A stretch of DNA of 64,000 nt, from NCBI RefSeq assembly GCF_900163625.1, contig NZ_FUIE01000065.1, positions 45,134 through 109,133 of the forward strand. Reading direction: 5' to 3'. The stretch is from Brevundimonas diminuta 3F5N (GTDB lineage Bacteria > Pseudomonadota > Alphaproteobacteria > Caulobacterales > Caulobacteraceae). The number at the start of each line of letters is the position of its first letter. Position 1 is the stretch's first letter. Shown here one piece after another: positions 11,038 to 21,149 of this stretch. Made by a program: the position numbers and the translations under genes. Under the pieces are notes generated by a model that saw only the letters and a list, made by a program, of their open reading frames with translations, did not search any database and had not been told where the DNA came from.

Positions 11038-12009
11038 TCAGTCGAAGACGGCGGCCAGGGCCTCAGGCCCCGCACCTTCCTTGACGGTCCGCAGTTCGTA
11101 ATAGAGCGCCGCCACCCCGGCCGAAGCGACCACCGCCGACAGGATGTTGACCACCACGCCGGACGCCGCATTGACCCACAGATTCGGACTGCCGTCGAAG
11201 AAGCCGCCGCCGGTCGCCAGACCGAGCGCGCCGACCGCCGCCCCGATGATCCACGACAGGATCACATAGATGACCATCAGGCCGAACACGTTCCAGCGAT
11301 AGCCGCGCGTCAGATCGCGACTGCGTTGCAGGCTCTCTAACACGCCCCTCTTCTCGACCACCACGGCGGGCGAGGCGACCGACCACATCACCGAAAGGAT
11401 CACGCCGGGCACGATCAGGGCCAGATAGCCCAGTCCCGCGCCCAGGGCGGCGATGATGGCCAGCCCCAGCAGCGGCAGAAACATCTTCACGCCGACATCG
11501 AACGCCTGGCCAAAGGAGGTCGTCTTGCCGTTGAAGCCGTTGACCGCAGCCTTCATGACCATGCCCTGAAGCATGTAAAGGCCCACCAGATAGAACACCC
11601 AGCCCGCCGCCATCGTCAGGAATCCGACGGCGGCGCCGCCGGTGACGGCCGTGCTCTGGCCCAGGCCCATGACGGCGCTGGGCGCCCCGACCATGACCGT
11701 CGCCGCGCCGAAAAAGATCGCTGCGTTTTCGCGAATGGTCGTGAAGGTGCGCTGGATCACCCGACCGAGGTCGAACTGGCCGCCCCGGCTGGCGGCCTGC
11801 CCCGTCCAGGTCGGCGGGGCGACCGCCTGAAGCACGAAGATCTCGGTCGCCTGCAGATCCGCGCCGGGGACGAAATCGACCTTCTGCCCGCGCGTTAGCG
11901 GCAAGGATGTCCGCACCTGCGTGACATTGAACAGATAGCGCGCCGTATCATCGCCCAGGATCGCGCCCATCCCGGTCGCCTGATCGAATGTAAGAATCTC
12001 GCCACGCAT
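11038..12009 (-). CDS. Cold-shock-like N-terminus fused to a multi-span membrane domain
   Basis: This is a 323-residue protein. Residues 1-60 (MRGEILTFDQATGMGAILG ... VDFVP) resemble a small cold-shock/OB-type beta-barrel. After a linker (about 65-95) come six or so transmembrane helices similar to the membrane domain found in glycerophosphodiester phosphodiesterase-like and DUF975-type proteins. ATG 12009 is supported by GGGGGA 5 nt upstream; a longer in-frame extension lacks such a site. It converges on the MoxR operon with a gap of only 13 bp. The function is unknown. Confidence 0.72.
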   Translation of the reverse strand: MRGEILTFDQATGMGAILGDDTARYLFNVTQVRTSLPLTRGQKVDFVPGADLQATEIFVLQAVAPPTWTGQAASRGGQFDLGRVIQRTFTTIRENAAIFFGAATVMVGAPSAVMGLGQSTAVTGGAAVGFLTMAAGWVFYLVGLYMLQGMVMKAAVNGFNGKTTSFGQAFDVGVKMFLPLLGLAIIAALGAGLGYLALIVPGVILSVMWSVASPAVVVEKRGVLESLQRSRDLTRGYRWNVFGLMVIYVILSWIIGAAVGALGLATGGGFFDGSPNLWVNAASGVVVNILSAVVASAGVAALYYELRTVKEGAGPEALAAVFD

Positions 12010-12210
12010 GATCGTCCCCCAGTGCTCCCATGTAGGGCTACTGGGACTGCGCCGGATTGACCAGAGCGACGACCGATGAATTTCAGAACGCTCGGCTTCC
12101 CAGGCCCCCATCAACCGGGGTCGCCCTCATCTTCAGCCCATGAAGCCGGCGCCTCCTGCGTCTGACGTCATGCCCTCCTAGCTTCGGCCCATCAGGGGAT
12201 CGGACACGCC

Positions 12211-12434
12211 GTGCCTGCCCGTCTCGATGCGTCCGGCCAGGCGACGCTCAAAGCCGCGCTCAGCGGTGAAGGTCAGCCCCGCTGCCCTGCAGCCGCCACG
12301 TCTGGGTGCGCTGCGCCCCTAGACGCCATCGGTCGCGCCAACGCCCTCACCCCAATCTCCATCATCCTGCCCTGCCACCACGTCATTGCGGCCGATGGAA
12401 GCATGACGGGCTACAGCGCCGGACTCTGCTGACG
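12211..12434 (+). pseudogene. Remnant of methylated-DNA-cysteine methyltransferase (ogt/ada type)
   Basis: The translated stretch AIGRANALTPISIILPCHHV followed by IAADGSMTGYSAGL closely matches the active-site region of O6-methylguanine-DNA methyltransferases (consensus NPI-IIVPCHRVIG-DGSLTGY-GGL). Here the Arg after PCH is replaced by His, and a stop falls right after GL, where the conserved RKRWLL tail should be. The N-terminal part is short and unlike the family. It is therefore most likely a decayed gene or fragment. The surrounding 500 bp (12010-12521) holds no other gene that I can support. Confidence 0.6.
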
Positions 12435-12521
12435 CTGGACGCCGCCGCAGCTCTGGCGCCGGTTCCACCTCCCGGCCTTCGGCGCTAGTGTCGCAGCCGA
12501 ACCGCAACTGGATCCGCTTTC

Positions 12522-13136
12522 ATGACCACCCTTTACTTCGCTCCAGGCGCCTGCTCGCTGGCTCCGCATATCGTTCTGGAATGGATAGGCGCGCCCTATT
12601 CGGCGGTGAAAGTGGGCTATGGCTCGCCCGAACTGCTGGCCGTGAACCCGGCCGGCGCGGTGCCGACGCTGATCGAGGACGATGGCTGGCTGCTGACCCA
12701 GGCTGGAGCCGTTCTGGACTACCTCGCCGCCAAGCACCCCGAGGCGGACCTGGCCGGCGGCCACAGCCTGCGCGAAGTCGCTGAATCCCACCGCTGGTCG
12801 TCCTTCTTCACGGGCGACCTTCACCCGGCCTTCTTCCCGGTCTTCATGCCCTACCGCTACACCACCGGCGGCGAGGCTGAACGCGCGCAAGCGGTAGAGG
12901 CCGGCCACGCCCTGGTGCGCAAGCAACTGACGATCCTGAACAACCACCTGACCGATAAGGAATGGGTGCTGGGCCGCCGTTCGGTGATCGACGCCTATGC
13001 CTTCCCGATGATCCGCTGGGCCATCGCGCGCGTCCCAGGCGGATTGGCCGACTTCCCACACGTCCAGGCTCTGCACGATCGCCTGGCCGCCGACCCCGCC
13101 GTTCAGAAGGTTCTGGCCGACGAGGCCGCTGCGTGA
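12522..13136 (+). CDS. Glutathione S-transferase family protein
   Basis: This is a 204-residue cytosolic protein with a thioredoxin-like N-terminal domain (1-78) and a helical C-terminal domain. The start MTTLYFAPGACSLAPH carries the Ser/Cys pattern typical of bacterial beta-class enzymes, and NPAGAVPTLIEDDGWLLTQ forms the glutathione site (cis-Pro and Gln-Ala-Gly). Its stop overlaps the next start as GTGA, so it forms an operon with the dioxygenase-hydrolase fusion. That pairing points to detoxification of electrophiles such as quinones or aromatic compounds (inference). Confidence 0.92.
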   Translation: MTTLYFAPGACSLAPHIVLEWIGAPYSAVKVGYGSPELLAVNPAGAVPTLIEDDGWLLTQAGAVLDYLAAKHPEADLAGGHSLREVAESHRWSSFFTGDLHPAFFPVFMPYRYTTGGEAERAQAVEAGHALVRKQLTILNNHLTDKEWVLGRRSVIDAYAFPMIRWAIARVPGGLADFPHVQALHDRLAADPAVQKVLADEAAA

Positions 13137-14662
13137 CCACGGGCCTGCACCACGTCACCGCCATCACCGCGTGCGTCCAGGCCAATGTCGACTTCTATGT
13201 CGGCTTTCTGGGGTTGAAACTGATCAAGCGAACCGGCGGCTATGAAGACGCTGAACAGCTTCACCTCTTCTATGGCGACGCCGTCGGCAGCCCCGGCAGC
13301 GTCGTCACCTTCCTGGTCTGGGAAGCCGGCGCTTCGGGCCGCGTCGGCCATGGCCTGGCGGCCGAGATCGCCTTCGCCGTGCCGGCCGCCAGCATCGGCG
13401 ACTGGCTGACTCGCGCCATGAGCGCCCGCATCCCTGTCGAAGGCCCGACGCGCGAGTTCGGCGAGCCGGTGCTGAGGCTGAAAGACCCGGACGGCGTCAT
13501 CATCAAGCTAGTGGGCGCCGCCCTGCCCGCCGCCGCGCCCCTGGCCGATCCGATCGCGCCGACGCGTCTGCGCGCCGTTACCCTGTTCACCGAAAAACCG
13601 GAAGAGACCGCCGACTTCGTGGCCCGTTTCGGCTACCGCCGCGGCCCGGTCGAGGGCGCCGTCCAGCGCATGATCTCGGACACGGATGTCGTCGATGTGC
13701 GCGCCGTCACCGGCTATGTGCCGGGCGTTCCGGGCGCTGGAACCATCGACCACACCGCCTTCCGCGCGCCGGACGTGGACGCCGTTCGCGCCATGCGCCT
13801 GTCGCTGGGCAAGGCCAACGGCGTCACCAACGTCCATGACCGGCAGTATTTCCTCTCGCTATATGTCCGCGACCCGGCCGGTCTGTTGATGGAATACGCC
13901 ACCGACGCCCCCGGCTACACGGCCGACGAACCGCTGGAGACTTTGGGCGAGGCCCTGCTCATGCCGCCCGGCGACGCCGCGCGCGCCGAAGACCTGAAGG
14001 TCATGCTGCCGCAGTTCGCCTTGCCGGGAGAACCGCGCCCGCCGCACCGAGACCTGCCCTTCGTACACCGCTTTCACACGCCCGAAGATCCCGACGGTTC
14101 GGTGATCGTCCTGCTGCATGGCACGGGCGGCAATGAAGCGGACTTGATGCCGCTGGCCCATCGGCTGAACCCGCGCGCCACCCTTCTGGGCGTGCGCGGC
14201 CGCGCGACCGAGGAAGGCGTCAACCGCTGGTTCCGGCGCTTCGAGCCGACTCGCTACGACCAGGCTGACATCCGCGCGGAGGCCGGAGCCTTTGTCGCCT
14301 TCGTCGACGGCGCCGTCAGCGGCTATGGCCTGGATGCCGACCGCCTGACGTTCCTCGGCTTCTCCAACGGGGCCAACCTGCTGGGCGCCATCCTGCAACT
14401 GCACCCCGGCCTCGTTCGCCGCGCCATTCTGATCCGCGCCATTCAGGTGTTGGAGGCGGCCCCGGCGGCGGACCTGGCCGGAGCCCGTGTGCTGCTGTTG
14501 ACCGGCGCGCGCGATCCCTTCGCCGAAATGGCCGCGGGGCTGGAGACCGCCTTGCGCCAGGATGGAGCCGAACTCGACGCCCGCATCATCGAAGCCAATC
14601 ATGCTCTGGCTCCAGATGACCTCGTCGCCGCGCGGGATTGGCTTTCGACCTTCGCGCCCTGA
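13133..14662 (+). CDS. Fusion of VOC ring-cleaving dioxygenase-like protein and alpha/beta hydrolase
   Basis: This is a 509-residue bifunctional protein starting on GTG 13133 inside the upstream stop. Residues 1-265 hold two vicinal-oxygen-chelate modules (GLHHVTAITACVQANVDFYV, then GTIDHTAFRAPDVDAVRAM), resembling MhqO-type dioxygenases; candidate metal ligands are the His of LHHVT and the Glu of LLMEYATD. Residues 300-509 form an alpha/beta hydrolase of the phospholipase/carboxylesterase type: HGTGGNEADL (oxyanion region), nucleophile GFSNGANL, acid GARDPF and catalytic His in ANHALAPDDL. In Bacillus subtilis mhqO and mhqD are separate genes in the MhqR quinone-response regulon; here the two activities are fused. 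Confidence 0.85.
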   Translation: MTTGLHHVTAITACVQANVDFYVGFLGLKLIKRTGGYEDAEQLHLFYGDAVGSPGSVVTFLVWEAGASGRVGHGLAAEIAFAVPAASIGDWLTRAMSARIPVEGPTREFGEPVLRLKDPDGVIIKLVGAALPAAAPLADPIAPTRLRAVTLFTEKPEETADFVARFGYRRGPVEGAVQRMISDTDVVDVRAVTGYVPGVPGAGTIDHTAFRAPDVDAVRAMRLSLGKANGVTNVHDRQYFLSLYVRDPAGLLMEYATDAPGYTADEPLETLGEALLMPPGDAARAEDLKVMLPQFALPGEPRPPHRDLPFVHRFHTPEDPDGSVIVLLHGTGGNEADLMPLAHRLNPRATLLGVRGRATEEGVNRWFRRFEPTRYDQADIRAEAGAFVAFVDGAVSGYGLDADRLTFLGFSNGANLLGAILQLHPGLVRRAILIRAIQVLEAAPAADLAGARVLLLTGARDPFAEMAAGLETALRQDGAELDARIIEANHALAPDDLVAARDWLSTFAP

Positions 14663-14706
14663 TGACGGCCCTCGGGCCAGACAAAAGGCCAGAGCGTCGG
14701 AAAGCA

Positions 14707-14733
14707 TTGTCGTCGAAATCTGGACCTGCTACT
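14707..14733 (+). promoter_or_regulatory. Candidate promoter of the leader peptide / ABC exporter
   Basis: TTGTCG at 14707 and GCTACT at 14728 are 15 nt apart and resemble the Caulobacter housekeeping pattern TTGAC / GCTAnA. Transcription from here would start near 14740, just upstream of the leader peptide's strong SD sequence. Confidence 0.4.
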
Positions 14734-14769
14734 TGTGAAGCGTCCAGTTGTTCTTGGGAAAAGGAGGGC

Positions 14770-14835
14770 ATGATGATCGACAAGACCACGCCCGCCTGCG
14801 GGTTCCCGATGGTCTTCGGCCGCCGCGGCCGCTGA
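14770..14835 (+). CDS. Candidate 21-residue leader peptide upstream of ABC exporter
   Basis: A short reading frame (starting MMIDKTTPACG and ending VFGRRGR) has an almost ideal SD sequence (AAAAGGAGGG directly before ATGATG). That is far stronger than the site of the exporter gene that follows. It ends in Arg-Arg-Gly-Arg, which contains an R-x-R motif of the kind that stalls ribosomes in the presence of macrolides (known for Erm leader peptides). It is followed by about 55 nt and then an intrinsic terminator that abuts the exporter ATG. This layout suggests a regulatory leader rather than a functional protein (inference). It could also be a small protein in its own right. Confidence 0.5.
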   Translation: MMIDKTTPACGFPMVFGRRGR

Positions 14836-14890
14836 CGCCCCCCTTGCGGCTCTGTGTTGAGCTGCTCCCCTGATCGTTGCTGACACAAGG

Positions 14891-14919
14891 ACCGCGCGGA
14901 TCTGCGCGGTTGTTCTTTT
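14891..14919 (+). terminator. Intrinsic terminator/attenuator abutting the ABC exporter start
   Basis: ACCGCGC (14891-14897), loop GGATCT, GCGCGGT (14904-14910), then TGTTCTTTT. This is a 7-bp GC-rich stem followed by a U-rich tract. It lies between the leader peptide and the exporter ATG at 14921, with no room for an SD sequence in between. It could be the end of the upstream unit or, more interestingly, an attenuator. Confidence 0.65.
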
Positions 14920-14920
14920 C

Positions 14921-16714
<1,794 letters not shown>

Positions 16715-16771
16715 GACAAGGCGACGAGGGCGAGATTTCACCAGACGCCCGACGTTTGTCGGAGAGCATCA

Positions 16772-16797
16772 GGCCCCGCAGTCTCGGCTGTGGGGCC
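16772..16797 (+). terminator. Hairpin downstream of ABC exporter
   Basis: GGCCCCGCAG / CTGTGGGGCC form a 10-bp stem (one G-U pair) around TCTCGG. There is no T tract after it, so it may be a weak or factor-dependent terminator, or an mRNA-stabilising hairpin. Confidence 0.35.
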
Positions 16798-16879
16798 GCA
16801 CCTACCCAAAGACTCTCTGTTCCCTTCCCGCTCCGCCTGCTACATAGATTTCGACGGTATGCGGAAGGAATGAAACGCG

Positions 16880-19800
16880 TTGAAAAACAAGCTAATGCTG
16901 ACCACTTTGGCCTGGTTTTTGAGCACCTCCGCCATGGCTGGCGACACGATCTTGCGCGGCCCAGCGCCCGACTGGATTCCGGCCGTAACCCCGCATTTGT
17001 CCAACAGGCCGGACAACCCCTCTCAACATGTCCGCTATGAAGTGGTCGAGCGCCATGTGCGCGCCTTCGGCGATCATACCGAAACCTATGTCCGCATGCG
17101 GCTGCGGGTGCTGTCGCCCCTGGGTCTGCAACAGGCTTCGCAGTTGGGGGTGGAATGGAACCCGGCCTTGCAGACGCCGACCGTCCACCACGCCCGCATC
17201 ATCCGCGCAGGCGAAACCACCGACATTCTGGACAAGGCCGACTTCACCATACTCCGTCGCGAAACGGCGCTGGAGCAATCGCTACAGATCAATGGCGTCC
17301 TGACGGGCGTCCTGGTGAACCCCGACATCCGCGTCGGCGACACCATCGACTTTGCCTATTCCTTCCGCACGCAGTTCGACGTCTTCAACAACCCGCTCGA
17401 AACGCTGGCCTATTCCCACTCCCCGCTTCCTCTGGATCTGGGCGCGACGACGATCAGTTGGCCGGCGTCAATGAACGTGCAGACCCGCGCCGGGCGCCAC
17501 GCCGTCCTTCCTCCGATCACCGAAGAGGGCGACTTCAAAGTCCTGAGCAATCGCGTGACCGACGCTGAGGGAGAAATCTATCCAGACACCCTCGCCCCCC
17601 GCTCCTATCCCAACTACGGCTGGCAGATCAGCAGCATCCCACAATGGGGGATGATCGCGGACCACATTCGCGCCTCCTTTGATCAAGCTAGCGCCCTACC
17701 CGATGCCGCCGATATGGCCGCGCACGTTGCGCGAATAAAATCCGAGCACGTCACCCCGGAAGCCCGCGCTTTAGCGGCGCTGCGGCTGGTTCAGGACGAG
17801 GTGCGCTACATGGCCCTGACGCTCGGCGAGGGCGGTTGGCTGCCGGTCTCAGCCGGCGAAGTCTGGGCAAAGCGGCAAGGCGACTGCAAGGGCAAGACCG
17901 TGCTTCTGGTCGCCCTGCTGAGAGAGTTGGGGATCGACGCGGTCCCGGTGCTGGTGTCTTCGGAAAACCTGCCCCTCGATAGATATCTGCCAATGGTCAG
18001 TGCATTCGACCATGTGATCGTGAAGGCCCGCATCAATGGGGAGACCTATCTGATGGATGGGGCGCGTATCGGCGATCGTAGCCTGACGCCGGACCGTCCT
18101 CTGGTTCACGAATATGTTCTGCCCATCGTGGAGCGCGCCCGCCTGGAGCAGATCCCACTCAAACTGCCCCCCCGTCCGACCGGCGCGCTGCATGTTGAGA
18201 TCGACTTTTCCGACGGCGTCTACGGCCCTGCAAGGGTGACGCTGACCGATATCGAGCGTGGCCACAGCGCCACTGAAATGCAGGCTGGCGTAGCTCAGGT
18301 TCCCGCCGCCGAACTGACCCGCCTGTATGACCAACGCTGGAACAACTTCCTGAAGGATTACGGCCAGGTTTCGGACATCAAGAGCCGGTGGGAGTACCGC
18401 GAGGACACCCACGAGTTTGTCGCCAGTGCGACAGCTCGCGTCGCCTTCGACTGGAGCGGCGGCCCCGTCGAAATCCCCTTGGCTCACGTCACCTGGAAAG
18501 GTTTTGAGCTGCATAAGGACGAGAGATTCAAGGACGCCGATTACGGCAAGAAATTCCCCAGTTCGTCCTCATTCCGCACCACCGTCATCGTGCCTGAAGG
18601 CGAGGATGTCCTTGACCTGTCGGTCCAGCCCTATGAGGTCGAGGCTGGCGCGACCCGCTACTTCCGCACCGTCCAACGCGACGGCAATCGGCTGGAGACC
18701 GATCGTGGCTCGATCACTCTTCGCCCCTACGCCACAGCGGCGGAGGTCCAGGCCGAACAGGCGGGCATGGACAGCTTCAAAGACCTGAAGGCCACCATGC
18801 AGGTGAAGCGAGGCTACACCCTGACGGCAGCTGACCGACAGACGCTGACGACAGCCCCCGAGGGCGATCCCGAGGTGGCTTTGCGTCGCGCCTACTCTCT
18901 TTACGACGAAGGCGATCATGTCGGCGCCATCGCCCAGTTCGACGCCGCCATCGCGAGCTTTCCTTCGCCCCATGCCAACGCCCTATCTAATCGCGCTCTA
19001 GCCTATCTGGCGCTGGGCGACCTGGAAAAAGCCCGCGCCGACATCGCCGCTGGGGAAGCCGTCGATCCGAACGAAACGATACTGTTCCACGCAAAGGGGC
19101 GTCTGGCTGAAATCGAAGAAGATGATCTGGAGGCCGTTCTAGCCTTCACCGGCGCGCTTCGGTCGTGGCCCGAGAACAGCCACGCCCTTTACCGCCGCGC
19201 CGCCGCCTATGAACGCATGGGCCAGTCCGCTCGCGCCCTCGCCGATCTGGAGCGGATCGTCACATTGGAGCCGCAGGAAATTGAAGCCAAGGGCGCCTTG
19301 GCGACCCAGCTGCTCCGAATGGGCCGCACCGAACAGGCCTATGAACAGGCTGGCCTGATGGCGCAGACCGCCGGCTATCCCGACGCCAAGGTCCAAATTT
19401 TCATCGGTATGGCACAGGCTCTGGCGTCCAATCTCAAGGCGTCAGATCCCGCCAAAGCCGAGACAGCGCTGACCAACGCCCTGTCGATGGAAAGCGACTT
19501 CCCCGCCCTGCTGATCGATCGTGCAGGCATCCGCGCGATGCAGGGCGACAGTCAGGGCGCCGCCGCCGATATGGCGCGCTTCAAGCAACTGACCCGCATC
19601 AACCTTGATGACCCCGCGCAGGCCTGCGTCTCGCAGTCCCTATTCCGGCACAGCCGCGATGCCGCACTGGCCATGTGCGACAAAGCCATTGAGCGAAAAG
19701 AGAACGACGCTGTCCTGCACATACGACGCGGCTATCTGCTGCATGCCCTGGACCGCGAGAATGAGGCCGTCGCCGCCTATCGCACAGCGACGGAACTGGC

Positions 19801-19960
19801 CCCTTCCAACCCGAAGGCCAAATACGGTCTCGGTAAAATGCTCAAGGGCGCCGGCCAAGCCGCAGAGGGCGATGCCCTCATGGCTGAAGCATTGAGCTCC
19901 GATCCAAGGGCCAACGAAGATTTTGACACGCCTCTATATGAGGTCAGCGGCAGCGCGTAG
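16880..19960 (+). CDS. Secreted DUF3857 / transglutaminase-like / TPR protein
   Basis: This is a 1026-residue exported protein. Translation probably starts on TTG 16880 (GGAAGGA about 10 nt upstream), giving the signal peptide KNKLMLTTLAWFLSTSAMA. A DUF3857 domain (about 50-220) precedes a transglutaminase-like core with Cys in GDCKGKTVLLVALLRELG, His in SAFDHVIVKA and Asp in LMDGARIGD, so the Cys-His-Asp triad is complete. About seven TPR repeats fill residues 650-1010 (for example ALSNRALAYLALGDLEKARA). A periplasmic protein-crosslinking, protease or scaffold function is possible; no substrate is known. An overlapping ATG at 16870 is in another frame and leads nowhere. Confidence 0.88.
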   Translation: MKNKLMLTTLAWFLSTSAMAGDTILRGPAPDWIPAVTPHLSNRPDNPSQHVRYEVVERHVRAFGDHTETYVRMRLRVLSPLGLQQASQLGVEWNPALQTPTVHHARIIRAGETTDILDKADFTILRRETALEQSLQINGVLTGVLVNPDIRVGDTIDFAYSFRTQFDVFNNPLETLAYSHSPLPLDLGATTISWPASMNVQTRAGRHAVLPPITEEGDFKVLSNRVTDAEGEIYPDTLAPRSYPNYGWQISSIPQWGMIADHIRASFDQASALPDAADMAAHVARIKSEHVTPEARALAALRLVQDEVRYMALTLGEGGWLPVSAGEVWAKRQGDCKGKTVLLVALLRELGIDAVPVLVSSENLPLDRYLPMVSAFDHVIVKARINGETYLMDGARIGDRSLTPDRPLVHEYVLPIVERARLEQIPLKLPPRPTGALHVEIDFSDGVYGPARVTLTDIERGHSATEMQAGVAQVPAAELTRLYDQRWNNFLKDYGQVSDIKSRWEYREDTHEFVASATARVAFDWSGGPVEIPLAHVTWKGFELHKDERFKDADYGKKFPSSSSFRTTVIVPEGEDVLDLSVQPYEVEAGATRYFRTVQRDGNRLETDRGSITLRPYATAAEVQAEQAGMDSFKDLKATMQVKRGYTLTAADRQTLTTAPEGDPEVALRRAYSLYDEGDHVGAIAQFDAAIASFPSPHANALSNRALAYLALGDLEKARADIAAGEAVDPNETILFHAKGRLAEIEEDDLEAVLAFTGALRSWPENSHALYRRAAAYERMGQSARALADLERIVTLEPQEIEAKGALATQLLRMGRTEQAYEQAGLMAQTAGYPDAKVQIFIGMAQALASNLKASDPAKAETALTNALSMESDFPALLIDRAGIRAMQGDSQGAAADMARFKQLTRINLDDPAQACVSQSLFRHSRDAALAMCDKAIERKENDAVLHIRRGYLLHALDRENEAVAAYRTATELAPSNPKAKYGLGKMLKGAGQAAEGDALMAEALSSDPRANEDFDTPLYEVSGSA

Positions 19961-19976
19961 GCTAGCATACAGCGTG

Positions 19977-21149
19977 CTAACGGACCGATGCTGACGAATG
20001 AGAGGCATGCGACGGCAAGCTCAACCGGAACGCGGTCGCCGGAGTCTGCTCAAGGGTCAGGGCGCCGCCGTGGGCGTGGGCGATCTGGCGGGCCAGGCTG
20101 AGGCCGATGCCCGAACCGTTCGGCTTGGTGGTCACGAAGGGGCGGAAGATGCGTTCGGCGTCTGCTGGCGATACGCCGGGGCCGTCGTCGGCGACCTCGA
20201 TCACCAGCGCCTCGTCAGCCCGCTTGACCGATAGCCGAACCGTGCCGGACGGCGCGCCATCGATCTGCTTCGCCTCGGCGGCGTTCTGAAGCAGCGCCCA
20301 CACAGCCTGATGCATCTGATCCCGATCCAGGGACCAGGATAGGTCTTCCTTCGCGTCCACATGCAACCTCGCCGTTGGCCAGCGGCTGGCGAACAGGCGC
20401 GCCAGATCATCCGCCATCTCTCTCACCGGCACGAGCCGCCGGACCGGCTCCGGCAGGCGAGCCAGCGTACGATAGGCCTCGGCGAACCGCTGCAGGCCGT
20501 CGGCGCGGCGCGCCAGGACGCCCAGAATTTCGCGCAGAAGGGCCGGATCATCATGCGCCCCGTCCAGAACGTCGAGAGCGCTTTCCGAGAGGGAGGCGAT
20601 CGGCGCCAGGCCGTTGAGCAGTTCGTGGCCCAGCACCTCGACCAGTTCGGCCGTCACACGCGCTTCAGCAGCGCGTTCTTCCTGCTCCACGTCGATCAAG
20701 GCCGCCAAAGACGACATGCCTACCCCGGACGTCAGCTCGACGCGATCCAGGCGCCAACGTCGACCGGATTGGCGGAAATGGGCGACCTCGCGATCGAACA
20801 GAGCCGGCGGCGGCGGAAGGATGCGGTCCTCGGCGCCGAAAAGGTCGCGCGCCGCACGGTTCAAGGCCCTGGCCGTCGCCCCCTCGACGCCGACCAGCGG
20901 CGTCGGCGCGGCGTCCAGCAACACCCGCAGCGCCATCGCCTCCGCCTCTTCGGGAGACGCCGCCGCAACGGGCGAAGGCGGGCGCCTGTCCCACATCCGC
21001 GCGTTCCACACGCTGAGCCAGACCGCCACCAGCGCCGCGCCGGTCAGCGCGCCCCACATGCCGGATCGCCCGGCCAGCACGCCCGCCGCGCCGCTGGCCG
21101 CCAGGCCGAACGCGCAAGCGACAGCTGACGCCGCCCGCCTAGAGACCAT
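19977..21149 (-). CDS. Sensor histidine kinase (NtrY/AtoS-like)
   Basis: This is a 390-residue membrane histidine kinase. Two hydrophobic segments lie near the N-terminus (SAVACAFGLAASGAAGVLA and WGALTGAALVAVWLSVW) with little periplasmic sequence, then a PAS-like region (about 75-160). The H-box is EVLGHELLNGLAPIASLSES (His about 192) and the HATPase domain carries N (WALLQNAAEA), G1 (EVADDGPGVSPADAE) and G2 (GSGIGLSLARQIAHAHGG) boxes. It overlaps the upstream regulator gene by 11 nt and is surely its partner. The divergent efflux operon is the likely target. The stimulus is unknown. Confidence 0.92.
   Translation of the reverse strand: MVSRRAASAVACAFGLAASGAAGVLAGRSGMWGALTGAALVAVWLSVWNARMWDRRPPSPVAAASPEEAEAMALRVLLDAAPTPLVGVEGATARALNRAARDLFGAEDRILPPPPALFDREVAHFRQSGRRWRLDRVELTSGVGMSSLAALIDVEQEERAAEARVTAELVEVLGHELLNGLAPIASLSESALDVLDGAHDDPALLREILGVLARRADGLQRFAEAYRTLARLPEPVRRLVPVREMADDLARLFASRWPTARLHVDAKEDLSWSLDRDQMHQAVWALLQNAAEAKQIDGAPSGTVRLSVKRADEALVIEVADDGPGVSPADAERIFRPFVTTKPNGSGIGLSLARQIAHAHGGALTLEQTPATAFRLSLPSHASHSSASVR

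Noticed and set aside
14819..14833. GC palindrome GGCCGCCGCGGCC at the end of the leader peptide as a separate terminator
   Set aside because: It lies inside codons, has no U tract and can be explained by GC-rich Gly/Arg codons. It could still take part in an antiterminator, but I could not show this.
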